DNA of 64,000 nucleotides from Bubalus kerabau (GCF_029407905.1 NC_073634.1:27417501-27481500), one strand, 5' to 3'; positions 1 through 12,977 are shown, numbered from the stretch's first letter. A program made the numbers and translations. Notes: a model not told the origin generated them from the letters alone.

Positions 1-2890
1 AGGTTCCCAGAAAAGTTAATGACTCCTAAAGTGATTTAAAAGCATTGAGGAAAGATTTCCTCTGGGAAAAAAAATTTTTTCCCTGCTTCTCCCTGGTGGT
101 TAAGTGAGAACACAGCAGAGAAAGAGCCCACTCATGGTCACACAGCCAAGTGCTGGAAGAATCGGGACCAACACCCAGGGCTTCTGACTCCAAGTTCAAG
201 GTTTGTTCCTTCTTCAACTTCTCACAGCTCCACCCTCATCCCATCATACCTTCACATGGAAACCATCACTTTTTCCAAAATGCTTTTTTTTTTCACCTCT
301 CCATCAAATCGTATCAGGAGATGCCCAGAGCTCAGCTACAGGGGCAGGGTGTGGTTTATGAACTGTGTGTGTAAACTGTCCCACTCCTGAGAGGAGACTG
401 ACAGAGCCTGAGCCTAACACTCAATCCAAAGGAATCCTTTTGGATTTGGAAATCCCTAGACACGGCTTAGGAAATGAGGGCCTGGGTATAATGGGAAAAC
501 CATGAGAGGCTGACTGGAGATACACATCCTTTAAAGAGTATTTGGAGTTCCTTTCCAGGGAGGCAGAAAGGAATTCTCTGGGCGTATAGTGGGGTTCACT
601 AAGCTCCTCTGTCCTGCCAAGTTAATTTCACTTTTTTCATAGATCCTCTACCCTGCCAGATTAGGGGAAGGAAGCAGATATATTTCTTGATAAATTCTTG
701 ATAAAATTGCTTATAATGGGCAAGAAGAAATATTGGATGAAAATGTTGTTGGAAGGTACATACATGTTTCGGGATTCACCCTTGTCTTACTCCGTTTAAA
801 CTTTTTATGCATGATGTAAATAAGGATATTATTGGCATGCTTCCTAAACTGCATACAATATCAAACTGGAATCACTGGCTTTCCAATCAATAAACCTTTA
901 TCAAAAGCTTCTAAATAAAGAAACCAAGGGGATGAAAGACATTTCTTCCTGCAAGAGCTCAGAGAAATAGCCCAGAATGGCACTGGAATGCTCCCTGCCT
1001 GTCTCCTCCTGAGGCAAAGGAATAGAATCAGTCTATTGTTGAAATGGAATCAGGTATTTCTTCACTGATGCTATGGGAGAAAACAGGTCCACTGAACACC
1101 AGGTGGGGTTCATTTCTGGCCAGAGGTGGCCCCAGAAGCCAGCTGGCTGACCCTGAACCTCAGATTCTGGAGATTGAGTCCGGTCCCCACTGCCCAGCAG
1201 CGCAGGAGGACAGATGAATAGCAGGTCCTATGGCCTCTACCTGCCCTCCAGCCTCAGAAGAGGGAGACGCCCACCCTGGGTCTTTCGGGCTCTGCTGGAG
1301 GCTGCACGGTGTTCCTGCGTGTGGCCCTTCAACTCCCAGACACTCCCAGAGGGAGAACAACGCATCCTTATCTTAGTCAACCCACAGTTGCACGCCAGGA
1401 CCGGGGGTCTGATTCCAGTGGGCATGAAAACTGAGTCACAGCACAGCCCTCAGATGGAGGGTCCTCACCAGTGTGCTTCCCAGAGTTCAGCAAAGCGCCT
1501 GACCCAGCCCTAATCCCGACACCAATAGCAAACCACGTGCTCACCCAAATCCCACCTGCCCCTCCCCTTCTTTGCTAACACACAACCATCTGAACCCCAG
1601 CCCAGGCCTCATGTAACCCAACGCTAACACTAAATAAAATAACTAAAATAACTCCCACACCAGCTTCCACTCCAAACAGTTTTATCCTGCCCTAAATTTA
1701 ACTCCAATTCAAACTGCACCTTATGTCAAAAAAAAGACAGATTCTCTTCGCTGCCCCACAATCTGGTGGCCTTGACCAACAGCTGTCTGCAATTTGTACC
1801 TTGAAACATGCCCTACACAATTGTCCTTTGGGTTTAAAAATCTGATAGGAGACTCTTACCATTATTAAAGGATTTAATACACAGAAATCTATTTGGAAAG
1901 AACCAGATCTCAGAAGTGGACGACTGAGAAATAGAGACATTTTAGTTATTTCCTCTACAAACAGCAGACAGGGATGAAAGTTCTCAAGAAACTCTCCCAC
2001 CCCAACCCTTGGTCTGCCAGGAGTCATCAGGAAATGGATTATCTTCAATTTATAAATGATGAATAATTGCTAGCTTCTAAGAAAAGCTAGAAGAATCCAA
2101 AGGGAGATGCTAGCTTTTTACAGAGAAGATAGCTTTGTAAAGACACACCAGCATTTTTCATTCCAATTTAACTCCAGCTTCCACCTGACCCTGAAAGGCT
2201 GTAGAGGTCCCCAGCCTGTGACCCAAGGGCTGCAAAGCTAAATGTGAGGCAGGGAAGGTGGGATTTCAGAGCATGAGGCCTTAGGTAAGCTGCAGAGCTG
2301 TGCTCTGTTGGGAAAGGCAGAGGTCAGTCTAGAAATGTGACTCCAAAATAGGCTGTCAATCAAGGGGGAGCAAGACAAATAACCAAGGCTGAGACACAAA
2401 GCCCAGAGGCTGGACGGCGGGAACGGGGGAGGCCGACAGGAAACTTCAGGTCAGGGCAGGCAGACAGGGGGCGAGTGGTCTGAAGTAATCCCGGGGTCCA
2501 GGGGCCAGCACCCCAAGCAGCTTTCACACCCTTTCAGCATAAGTTCATGGAAAAGCCATATCCCTTTTAATAAACATTTTTACTGATTTAAAAAAAAATG
2601 AAGAATATTTAGAAAGAATAAAAAGTTTGTAGAAGCAAATTAAAAGTAACTTCAACCTATTGACTTACGGTCACATAAAGAGGCAAGATGTTACTAGCAT
2701 TTAACTATTTCAAGAACGTATCCTTTTACCCTGTAGGTTCAGTTACTAACATCTAGATGGAAAAACAAAACTCCTGTTCCCTTTGTTTGTCTAGGAGGAC
2801 AAAACCTCCTGAAAAGAAACCAAGGCCACAGCTGATGCTAGCCCACCCAATTCTATTTCCTGCCCTCCTGGGAAGACTGCTCTTCAATCA
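1..2890. other. Non-coding flank, no gene seen
   Basis: No coding sequence is supported. The part from 1500 to 1720 is strikingly poor in G on this strand with repeated ctaac/aaccc words. AT-rich sequence at 2560-2760 is unassigned. Confidence 0.6.
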
Positions 2891-3009
2891 GTAAATGTGT
2901 ATTGATCATCTCCAGTATGCTCAGCACACGCAGATACCATCCCTTCTCAGGGCACTTCTACCTTTTGCAACAGTCCCCAGTGTTCCCCCAGCCCAGTCCT
3001 ACAACATAT

Positions 3010-3224
3010 CACTGACCCACATGTGTGCACACACACCTGTATACTCCCATACCACAGCATCATACACACAGTTGCACACTCATACATACATTCAATCACA
3101 CACACTCACATGCTCACATCACATCAACATACACTTATACACTCACAGATGGCACACTCATATACATATAACTCACACTCTCATACACACAGTCACTGAT
3201 AAAGACACACACACACACACTCTG
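3010..3224. repeat. CA-rich degenerate simple repeat
   Basis: Interrupted CA/CACA/CATA tracts run for about 210 bases and end in a purer (AC) run at about 3207-3222. This creates a spurious His/Thr-rich open frame. Confidence 0.85.
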
Positions 3225-3290
3225 CATCCTCCTTAGCCCCCAGTGTAAAGTCAGCTTTAACATTTATCACATATAATGCCATTAATTATA

Positions 3291-3366
3291 TTGGGTTAGC
3301 CAAAAAGTTTGGGTTTTTCCATACAATGTTAGAGAAAAATCCAAACAAACTTTCTGGCCAACCCAA
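3291..3366. mobile_element. Mariner-type miniature inverted-repeat element
   Basis: A 76-base element has terminal inverted repeats: TTGGGTTAGCCAAAAAGTTT at 3291-3310, and its near-perfect reverse complement at 3347-3366. It is flanked on both sides by TA, the Tc1/mariner target. It has no coding capacity and is like the MADE1 class of deletion derivatives. Confidence 0.9.
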
Positions 3367-4229
3367 TATAATGTCTCTCGCTTATCTCTGTCTCAGCCTG
3401 GAAACTTCCTAAGTTCACTTCTGTGAGCTCATCTTCCCACACAGTGTCTGGCACTGTATGAACTTTGAAGCCATGACTAAGGTCTTTGGTCCAAGGGACA
3501 AGTCATCCTCTTTCAGACCTCTCTTTCTCCCTCAGGTTGAAGTTGAAATTGGGGGACATAAATCTAAGGGAACCCTTCAGAAAATACTAGGATCTAGGGC
3601 CACGTCCTCCCTGCGGTGCTCAGCTCCTCGGGTGGGAGAGGGAGGGATGAATTGGGGTGGGGGCAGGGCATCTCTGTTGGGGTCTGGCTGTCATCACACA
3701 TCCCTGATGCTTTGCTGTGACTTCCCACACCCCCCAGGTGCCCATCCCTCCCCTGCACCAGCACATCCCTGGAGAGCTGGCTCCAGAAAACAACACCTGG
3801 GACTCCTGTAAGTGGGGGGAGATGGGGATCCACCCTCCTCCCCGACCCCCACCACAATACACCAATACTGAGTCCTCTCACTTCCTTCCACAAGGCCAGC
3901 TGCAGGCAAGACCTTCTGCTGGACTCTTCGCCGCTCTCCACCTAGGGACCCATTAGCATTTTAAGGTTCTTATTCCCACACACATCCTGTCCTGGGATTG
4001 TCCTCCTCCTCGAGGCATTAGCACCTTCACCGAGCCTCTTATCACCCCAGCCCCGCCTACCTGGGGTCAGCCTTCAATCCACAAGTGTCTGGGGGAAGAG
4101 CCAGGAAACCTGGTCACACTTCCCAGGCGTGTCTCACAGTCCATCCCTTTCTGTCCAAGGCATGTCCTAAGTCCTGAGCCCCCTCCCATCTTTGCCCCCT
4201 CCCCCTACAAGAGGTGTTCCCATAATCAG

Positions 4230-4700
4230 TAGGCATCAGTGGGCTCTAATCAACCCCCTGTTTTGACTATTTTAGCAGCAATAAAAGGGCCATAAAGAGA
4301 AAGTCAGTGGGCCCTTCAGGAACAGGGATCTCCTTCGCTGTGATATAATGAAAAACACCAAGTGCTTCCTCGGAGCCCTAAGTGACAGCCTTGGCAGCGG
4401 AGCTATTGGAGGAAGCCTAATTATGCTATAAATTAAAGGGCTTTTTTTTTTAACCCAACATTATGACCTTTAATAAGATTGTTTTTACAACCGGCTGTCA
4501 ATAAATCATGCAGGAGCCCCAGTAAGAAGCATTCTCCGAGAACTTCTGCGAATTTCATTAGCTGCAGTTTATTTGGTTTTGGCAAGCTATGATGTTTTTT
4601 AAATCTCAAATTAAAGGCTCTGAACCATAAAAGCTAATTCAGAAAAGTTCCTGTTTCAGCCCCTGAAAACAAGCTTTCCTAATTGCAGAAATTAGCTAAG
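4230..4700. promoter_or_regulatory. Candidate conserved non-coding element
   Basis: Repeat-free, AT-rich sequence is full of homeodomain-type cores (CTAATTATGCTATAAATTAA near 4418, TTTATTTGG, AATTAGCT). Its flanks are more GC-rich. It looks like a long developmental enhancer; conservation could not be tested. Confidence 0.4.
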
Positions 4701-5344
4701 ATGTGGCCAGGCCAGGAGGTCATTAGCTGGGAAGCAATGACAAGTGGCCAGGGCTTCACCAACTTGGCGGCCCCGGACCAGGTAGAACCTGAAGGTGACA
4801 GTCCGAGGGGACAGCCGGCCCAACCATGGCCAGCCCTGGGAGGTCCACATCCTGGGGGACTGCGGATCTCAACAAGGACAGGCCAGCTCACCAAGCAGGG
4901 CTGAAAGGGGCCAGCTCTGCCACTGCAGCCAATGTCCTTAGGCCAGGACACTGGGAATCCCACACAACTGTTTAACCCAAAGCCCAGAATTTCTCCCCAC
5001 CCCAGCTTCCTTGAGTTCAGTTCTTGTCCTCCTTGGAAGTGTTAGTCTAACTCCGACTGTCACAATCTTCCCGAACTACATGTGAGAAGATAAACGAAAA
5101 ATAGGATACACACGTGGCATATACAGAGGCATCACTATGGCAAAGAAGTACACGGAGTCAGCAAAAGCAGGGCCAAGAGAAGCAGAGACGACAGGAGATG
5201 TGTCCACCTCTTAAGAAAGGAGGTGGACCTAGTATATACTATGAGCAGTTAGCGTTCTAGTTCAGACTGTATATCAGGAGTCATGGGCTTAAATTCCAGC
5301 CCTGATGTTAATTAGGAAACCTTGAAAGAGTAGAGGGTCCCGCT

Positions 5345-5560
5345 AAGATTGTGGAATCAGACCTTGTTCGAATATTGGCTTTGACACGTGTTAGCCCAGT
5401 GATCTTAAGCACGTTACTTCATTTGTGTGGGTCTCAGTTTCCTCATCTGTAAATGGGGATATTACTAGTACCCCCGTCCCCCCAGAGGGTTGTTGTGAAG
5501 ATGAGGGAGCAGACGCACTTAGCACAGGGCTGGTATCTATAAGCTCTCAATAAATACCAA
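5345..5560 (+). mobile_element. MIR SINE
   Basis: The order of MIR words is intact: 'gtggaatcagacc', the Cys-like 'tctcagtttcctcatctgta', and 'agcacagggctgg...ctcaataaa' at the 3' end. Confidence 0.75.
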
Positions 5561-5694
5561 CTGATAGCAACAGCAGTAAGAGGAGTCATGATCTGTCTCT
5601 CTCCAGACCCCAACTTCATCATCTGGAAAAACAGAGTGGGACTAAACAAGCTCTAAAACCACTTCCGTCACTGTAGGGAAATGACTCAAAGAGA

Positions 5695-5960
5695 TGTAAA
5701 CCCTCCTGCTTAAACCCTTCAAACAATTCCCATTGCCCACAGAATGAAACCTAAGCTCCTTGGAAGGAGCCTGAATGGTTGAGTTCCTGATACCCGCTCA
5801 GATCCATCTCCTGCCAGTTGCAGTCCCACCACACAGCAGAGTCTACATACCAAAATCCTCTGCCCCTGGGCCAGTCATACAGTCTCCCTGTTACTGACCT
5901 GGGTCCTTGGACTCTTTGATTAATAGAAATTGATACACAGCCAGACACAGGGAATTCAGG
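5695..5960 (+). mobile_element. Old LINE (L2-like) fragment
   Basis: Words such as 'caattcccattgcccacagaatgaaacctaagctcctt' in outline match the L2 region seen in many mammals. The fragment is divergent and its edges are vague. Confidence 0.4.
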
Positions 5961-6837
5961 AAGGAGGGAAAACGAGTAACACATTCCTTTGCTCGCTCAA
6001 TGAGGAGGTCATAGGCTGGTCCTTTACATGGAGTGAGGATCGGGGCAGATCTGTAGGTCCAGCCAGGAGGAGTGGCTTACGTGGCCTGCCCACCACCTTG
6101 GTGGTGCTGTGTGCGGGGATCATGCATGGTATCATGCTTTTGTTCCTGGCACCTCAGCAAAAGTGGTTTGCAGCCTTTTTGTATTTATCTTGCTGTTCAT
6201 AAATACCGGGACTGCACACACGTGCGGTTGTTTTTAGTCCCTTATAGTTTCTTTGTGCTCTATGGCTGGAGGAGATGTTTGAGATGTTTGTCCAGGTGCA
6301 AGCCCTGCTGCGAAGGGTCCCAGACCCCAACCTATCTCATCCGCCTCTGTCGAGAATCCCCTCCAGAGCCTTTTGGCCTGGCTAAGTCCTGCTTCTTTCC
6401 AGGCACCTAACGTCAGTTCCTCCAGGAAGCAGTCTAGTCCCTCAGTCCTGCTCCTCCACTCCTGCAGGATCTACTAGAATACTTGGTACTTCTGCCATCA
6501 GAGGTCTTGTCGCCCTAAGCTGGTGGTTTTGTCCAACCTGCTGCCCCCCACCAAAGTAGGCAACAAAGACCACGTCTGTCTTGGTCTCCTTGGATCTCCA
6601 AAGGAACATTAATGAAATAGCATTCAGAGACATAATACATAGGGGAAAATCTAGGCAAAAATAGGATAAGTTATTTTGGAAACTGACATCTGATGTGTAA
6701 CTAGATGTTGGGTTTGTTTCTCTTTTTAAAAAATGAAGTGGTTAATGAAAACTGTCCAAAAATAAAACTTTAATACATCTTACCTTAGTCTTACCATCTG
6801 ACATTCATCTCCTTTTTTTTTCTTTTTACCTTTTTTT

Positions 6838-7135
6838 TATATATATTTATTTTGTTGCTCTGGGTCTTGCTGCATGCAAGTTTTCTCTAATAGCAATGCA
6901 ACGAGTGGGGACTACTCTTTGTTTGGGCTTCTCATAGCAGCGGCTTCTTTTCTTTCAGAGCACGGGGACTCCAGGCACATGGGTTTCGGTAGTTGCAGCA
7001 TGTCGCCTGAGTAGTTGGGGTGCACATGCTTAGCTGCTGAGTGGCATGTGGAATCTTCCCGGACCAGGGATCAGGCTCGTGTCCCCTGCATGGCAGGCAG
7101 ATTCCTATCCATTGTACCACCCGGGAAGTCCTCAA
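6838..7135 (-). mobile_element. CHR-type tRNA-derived SINE
   Basis: Read on the minus strand it begins 'gacttcccgggtggtacaat', passes a CTGCCTGCCATGCAG segment and 'gatccctggtccgggaagat', and ends in an A/T-rich tail on the low-coordinate side. It is a ruminant/cetartiodactyl family. Confidence 0.85.
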
Positions 7136-7310
7136 TTTTTTATTTTATATTGGAATACAGTCGATTAACAACGTTGGAATAGTTTCAGGTGAGCAGCAAA
7201 GGGACTCAGCCATGCATACACATGTATCCATTCTCCCCTAGACTCCCCTCCCATCCAAGCTGCTGCATAACATTGAGCAGAGTTCTCTGTGTGACCTTTG
7301 TCTCCTTTTG
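7136..7310 (-). mobile_element. Artiodactyl L1 3'-end fragment
   Basis: It matches in outline the minus strand of the L1 3' ends at 24715-24980 and 25046-25220 ('ttatattggaatacagt...', 'gagcagagttctctgtg'). It abuts the CHR SINE. Confidence 0.65.
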
Positions 7311-7639
7311 CTCAGAGAACGAGGGGAGGGACTAAAGAAGGCACTGACTAGAATGAGGCTGTATCAGGAAAGATTGCCTTTGAGAACCAAGACATATAGA
7401 AGCCAGGATTGAGGAAGTTCCCATTCTGCACGTTCCCAACTCCTTTCCTTCACTCCCCACCTGCCCAACATCCACAGCTCAAGAATCTTTCCTCCTAGGG
7501 CAGAAACATCGGTGGTTCTAAAATTTCTGAATGAAAACCATCCGTGAAGTCGTGCGTGGGAAATGAAATGCCAGCACATGGGCGTCGGTGACTGTGAGGA
7601 AATCGTGGCACCCACACTCACCTGGACTGCCTTTGGTTT

Positions 7640-7960
7640 GCCTCATTAATCAGCTCCCCAGGTCATCGGGGTGTCTCGCCTCAGGCTCACGGGTCTGGTT
7701 TTTGTATAATACACATTTTCCCCCAGTTTTTATTTCATCTGCTTTTTTCGAGCAGCCTTTCCATTATTTCTGAACGTTTGAGTTTAAAAAAAAAAAATGT
7801 AAATTACAGACGCCTGTGGATTGACGTCATGTGAAAAGAAGGCAGCTGTTTCCCCTCCCTCCAAACAGGGAGCGTGGTTTTTAAAACTAATAAACCCCTT
7901 AAACCTCATGAAGTCCATTTCAGCCTTTTAAAATGGCTATTTTCAGAAGGGAAAAGGATA
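7640..7960. promoter_or_regulatory. Candidate regulatory element with full CRE
   Basis: AT-rich, repeat-free sequence has a perfect palindromic CRE, TGACGTCA, at 7822-7829, next to an E-box-type CAGCTG near 7842 and homeodomain-like AAATTACA. Its role is inferred. Confidence 0.4.
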
Positions 7961-9500
7961 AAGAAGAAGCAAAGAAACGTGTGTGGGGCAATGTCTTGGC
8001 TGGACGGGGAATGGTCCCAGCCTCTGCGGATGCAAACTATTCCCTTTCTCAGGTCCAAGGTACAGGGAGGGGAAGGGTCACAGGGAAGAGACTCAGAAGT
8101 CCTGGCAGGGGAGAGAGACTGAACAGAGGCAGAAGACAGGAATTTCATGGTTCACGGGTTTGTGGAGAAGGTAGGAGCAAAGGGATGAAGAGGGAAATAG
8201 GAAGGATCCCCTTTGACACCCGGTTGGGAGAGTGAATGGGTGGGCTTGGTAGAAGCAGAGCATGAGGAAATGAGCCAGGAAGCTTAGTCAACACTGTCTG
8301 CCTTCTCTAGAAACAGGAATTAAATGTGGAGGACACCAGGAGCTGGGCATGATAAATGGTGGAGATATCTGAAATAGTACCACGAGGACCTTAAGGGAGA
8401 CCACAAAAGCCTGATTCAACCTCTATGTGTGCAAGGCTCTCCGGGTTTTGAATACCCACAGAGGAGGGTCTCACTCAGAATCCTTAGAGACAGAGTCAAG
8501 GTCACTTTCTTCTTCCCAGAGGGCTCTGGCTGACTGTCTCCTCGAGCATTGGGTTCTCTTCTGTCTGTAGCTCTGAACCAAACACCTGGCAGAGACTCAC
8601 AGAAGGCAGCTGGCAAGATTTTTAAAATGAATGAAAGAGTTAATATATGAATGGACCAATGAATGAATGAGATGAGTATCTTCTAAGTGGGAGAAAGTAT
8701 GGTTACTTCTTCATCGGCACCAAGATTACACTCGCCCAAACAGGGCTGCCATGAACAATTGCACGGGTAAGAGGAATTTTTAAAAAAAGCTTCCTTCCAA
8801 AATGGCTTATCATTCAGAAAGCAAAATATTCTAATAACAGTTAAGAAGGTTCTCTCTAGCTTTCTCACTCTTCTGGGTTTAACAGCCTGGGATTTGAAAA
8901 TCAGAGAAGGCAGAAGGGACAGCAGTGTCGATTTGAAAGTGCCCCAGGGAGAGGCTGGTATGTGACCCCTACTTTCCATGTGGGTTGCTGATCCTTGATA
9001 TTTAGAAGCCTTGGAAGGCAGACAACCCATCCCCCAGGGCCCTGAGGGATGGTGTCAGCTCTTCCCATTTCTGAGGTGGAAACAGTCTTGCGAGTTCCTG
9101 AATTGATTTGCCTCTCAGACTCAAGAGAGATTCCCAGCAAATCAGCCAGTGCTTCCCCTCTGCTCCCATCTGGTTTGAAAATAATTTCTCCAGTGCCTCC
9201 AGTTCCCATTCCATGGAGAAAGATTTAAAACATATAGAGCATAGCCCTTCCCTATCCCACCCACATCAAAAGACACTGCTGGGAAGGACCCCTCCAGGGA
9301 AAGTGCTTCTGCACCCCGGGTGCCTGGAATTCACTCTTCCTTCTAGGCGACTGCAATGGAATAGAGGGGAATTAGTTAGTGTCCCCCACAATTTGAACTG
9401 GCTGGAGAAAAGCACATCCTTCACCATTGTCTTTTCACTCTGCCTTATAACTTAGGGAGCAGAGGATACAGCCTCATGAAGCTAAAAGTCTTCCCGCTAA
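7960..9500. other. Non-coding stretch
   Basis: No gene is supported. A short GAAT-type microsatellite lies at about 8626-8674. Several open frames overlap on opposite strands without coding signature. Confidence 0.5.
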
Positions 9501-9849
9501 AAGTAAAATCACTTTAAAAGAAATACAACTGCTGACCAACTTTATTCACCTCCTATTTGGATGTGAAAAATGCTCCAGAGGGGAGTTATGTGAGCAAAGG
9601 CCAGGATTTACTATGTATTTCCCACAAACAGGGCTCCCTGGTTTGTTCTGCGAGAAATAAAACCCAGAGGACCCACCCAGCAGGCCTCTTGGGCGTAAAG
9701 GAGTCGAAGCCAGATTAAAAAAATCCACTTCAGGACTTTTTTACTGCTGGGGTGGGCTGCAGAACTGTCAATGGGCAGGAAAATAGCACATCTGGAATGT
9801 GGCTCTGTCCCCTCGTTGGCTGGTATAACTCAACATGTAAGTCAGATCT

Positions 9850-10560
9850 TTTTCTGTTTTTTTTGTTGTTTTTTTTTTAATGGCCAAGATTTATCTGGCC
9901 TCTTTTCATTTTTTAAGCCCAGGGTGAATATGATTGTTAAGTTCTGTATGATTACATTTGTGTAAATTAAAAGCCATATTTCACTACTAGACAGATCTCC
10001 TGCAGGCCTGAAAGGTAAAAATGGCCAGACTAAGCACTAAGATCCAAGACACTGGTTATCCAACTCACCCAGAAGATACTAAAAGAGAAAGATCCTGTGA
10101 TTTTCTTCACTAAAGCTATATCCCCTTTGTGCCTTTATAAAAACTGGTTCTGGGAAAATTGGCGCCAAGATGCTCAAACTGAAGGTAGACTTTTGGATTA
10201 ATTTAGTCAGTCATGTTCGGACCGTGGCAACAAGAGGCTCTTATAGGCCTTTTTTGCAGCAATCAAATTGGTTTGTAAAATTGACATAGCCATTTTAACT
10301 CCTAAAGGGATTCGAGAGGTAAGTGAGTGGACTCTTCTGGAGACAGTGATCTCTTGCTTTTTTTGGTCGGGGGCTGAGATCAGTTTTGAACATAAGGAAA
10401 TGTCTTTTGCATGGAAGTCCACACTTGGCATTTGCTCTTAAGTTAAAAGCAATGTAATAAACGTTTGGTAACAACCCCCCGCATGCTTAGATTTATTGGC
10501 TAGTTAAATCTTTAATGGTTAAAGTTTAAAACCTTTTATTTCAATGGCCTGGGGATTTGC
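9850..10560. promoter_or_regulatory. Candidate conserved non-coding region
   Basis: Repeat-poor, AT-rich blocks (about 9880-9990, 10110-10200, 10430-10560) hold many TTTAAT/ATTTA words and paired TTTATAAAA. It looks like enhancer-type sequence; unproven. Confidence 0.3.
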
Positions 10561-11174
10561 ACAGCTGGAAGGTTGCATTTTAATATATTCAAGTTGGAAT
10601 GGAAAAGCTACAATGACCAGGACATTGACTTTCATTCTTAGATACTCCCAAGCTGGTAGTGAGCTGACAACACGCATAGCCCTGTGGCCTCCCTCCTCAC
10701 CTAAGCCAAGCCCAAAAGGGAAAGAGGAAAGAAAGAGAAGGAAGTCTGCTGCAGGGGCCAACTGCGATGAATCCCTTTCTACCTGCACTCACCTGCTCTT
10801 GTTCTCCACCCAAATAGTTGAGACATCAAGGAGCATCAATATTCTGGTTGTGCCATTCAAGTGACCCATCTTGGCTGGGTCATATTCTACCAGTGGGAAC
10901 TGCCTAGTTTGGTGGCCTGAATTAGAAAAGTGGTATACAACAGCATTGGCAAAAGGGCTGCAGTAACTGAGGTGATAGATGTTGCTAACGTGATGAAGGG
11001 AGATGGGACAGAATGGAAGGCCCTCAAGGCATAATGGAAGTACAGAATCGGCATTAAAAAGTGGGAGTGATGGACATGACCAGGGGTGATCCTGATGACA
11101 TCTAACCAAATGCAGGGAGTTTCAAATTGCTTTACCTGAATGATATTCTGCATTCTCCAATCTGGCACTATTTT

Positions 11175-11310
11175 ACTCTCCTTTTACAGACAAGGAAACT
11201 GAAGCATGCAGAGGTTACGCAACCTGCCCGAGTTCATGTGGCCAGAAAGAGATTCTTTCTGGATTCAAAGCCAGGTAGCCTGACTGAAGAGCCTACCGTC
11301 TTAATGGGAC
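11175..11310 (-). mobile_element. MIR SINE
   Basis: 'ttttacagacaaggaaactgaag' followed by degenerate copies of the MIR 'cttgcccaaggtcacac' region places a MIR on the minus strand. Confidence 0.65.
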
Positions 11311-12190
11311 TTTCAAAGGTTTGGGGATGGAAACAGCCAAGGTCTTGGATATTAAGGGGCACGAGTGTTAGAGCCAGTGGTAAAGCAGAACCAACAAGGT
11401 CATCCCCACCACCTTCAGGAAGCATGAGAATGAGGAAATTCTCATTCTCACACACATCCACAAAAGCACACAGCCACTCATCCCAGCAGTTCCTTATGCA
11501 CCTTAACAAACAGAAACATGTTCCGACAAAGATATGCTGTGTACTCTTCACTCACTCCACAGGCACATGCTTCAGAAACACACAGACGTCACCGTACCCT
11601 TAAGCTTTCACACAGATATACCAACATTCAACTCATATTCTGGCACCACACATGCATGTACACACACACACACATTTGTGTACACTAGATATATGTGTAG
11701 AACCAGATGCAATTATCTTCTGGTGATCCCTTGGGACTCAGTAATGCCACTGTTTCTCAAGCACCTGTTCCTGTTGACCTGGAGCCACATGGCCAAGAAT
11801 GGACCCTGAAGGATGAAGGATAAAGCATGTGGATCAGACTGCCAAGAATATAAGATGACCCAAAGGCCCCCAGGACAAAGTAGAGATAACCAGAATCATG
11901 CACTGACCACTTCCAATCCCCTATCCTAAGAGCTGTCACCTTGAGAAGGGTCTACCTAGCCTTTGCTAGTGAACTTGGCCAGTTCGAGTTTAAAGGTCAA
12001 CCCTGGGTCTCTGGTCACTAATAGCTATCTCAGTATCCAGGATAAAGGCTGCAGGCACAGAGGTTGGATCTTGTTGAAGAAACTAGATTGCTGGATCCCA
12101 AGAAGAGAAGACCCTTGACGGAAAATGCCAGGCTCCCAGTGAATTTTCTAGTTCTGAAACGCTAATATTTCTCATATGGAGGCTCACAGA
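11310..12190. other. Non-coding stretch
   Basis: A short CA tract lies at about 11659-11674. No gene or clear repeat is visible otherwise. Confidence 0.4.
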
Positions 12191-12760
12191 CATTCACGGG
12201 GTTTTCAATTTCAAGGCCATTTCGTTTTTTTATGGGGTTTGATGTTCTCTGCACAAACATAGGTTCAATAATTGACAGAGTGCCAGGCTGCCCACTCGGG
12301 CACTCACAAGCCTGTCATGCAGGACAGCAAAGCCACGCAGTTCCTACAGCCCCCAAAGCCACGCCGTCTGCTCCCTGGCACAGAGACCTTGCCAATTGCA
12401 GGAAGTTGGGAAATAAAAGAAAAGTTTCAAATAAAAAGATGTCAATTTAACAGCCAGGGACCTGGAAACAGATGTTCCTCGCGTAGCCCCAGAGACGCCC
12501 ACTGGCCCGCCCATCCGTCCTCCGGGTTTTCAAAGTCACTTCTTGTCAGGTGCCCTGGTTAAGAGGGAGAATTAATGAGCTGTGCTCCATTTTACGGCTG
12601 TCGTCTGATGTGGGAGCGGTGCGCGGAGCTGCTCCGAGGACAGGCCAGCCCGACTCCCAGCAGCTCAGCCTGGATCAAAGCAGAGCGCAGCTCGGCTTTT
12701 ATAGCAAAATGATTAAAACCGCGTGGGGCTTGTTTCCTCCCACGTGACCTCTGACAAAGT
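12190..12760. promoter_or_regulatory. Candidate conserved non-coding element with CpG-rich core
   Basis: AT-rich shoulders with TTCAATAATTGACAG and GAGAATTAATGAGC words flank a part with many CGs (12475-12665). A CACGTG E-box lies at 12741-12746. It is repeat-free and far from any exon, which suggests an enhancer or poised regulatory element. Confidence 0.4.
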
Positions 12761-12977
12761 GCAGAGGAGGGAGCAGAGGAAAGGTGAACCCAGAGGTCTC
12801 CAGCCTCAGGGAAGAGCAGGACCTGAGATGCAGGCATCACAGAAGATAAGCCTGGATATACGGGCACACACACAAGCAATGCCTTTTCTCCTGCAAGTCG
12901 AAACCTACCCTCAGAATGAGAGGCCAGAGGGCCTAATTAGCCAGGTTAAGAGGACCACAGAGCACCACGTAGACGAT

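Noticed and set aside
2895..3236. 113-codon His/Thr-rich frame
   Set aside because: Product of the CA-rich simple repeat.
3458..3956. Stack of overlapping frames of 70-117 codons on both strands
   Set aside because: They exclude one another, and none has a domain or splice pattern; Pro/Gly-rich composition reflects local C/G tracts.
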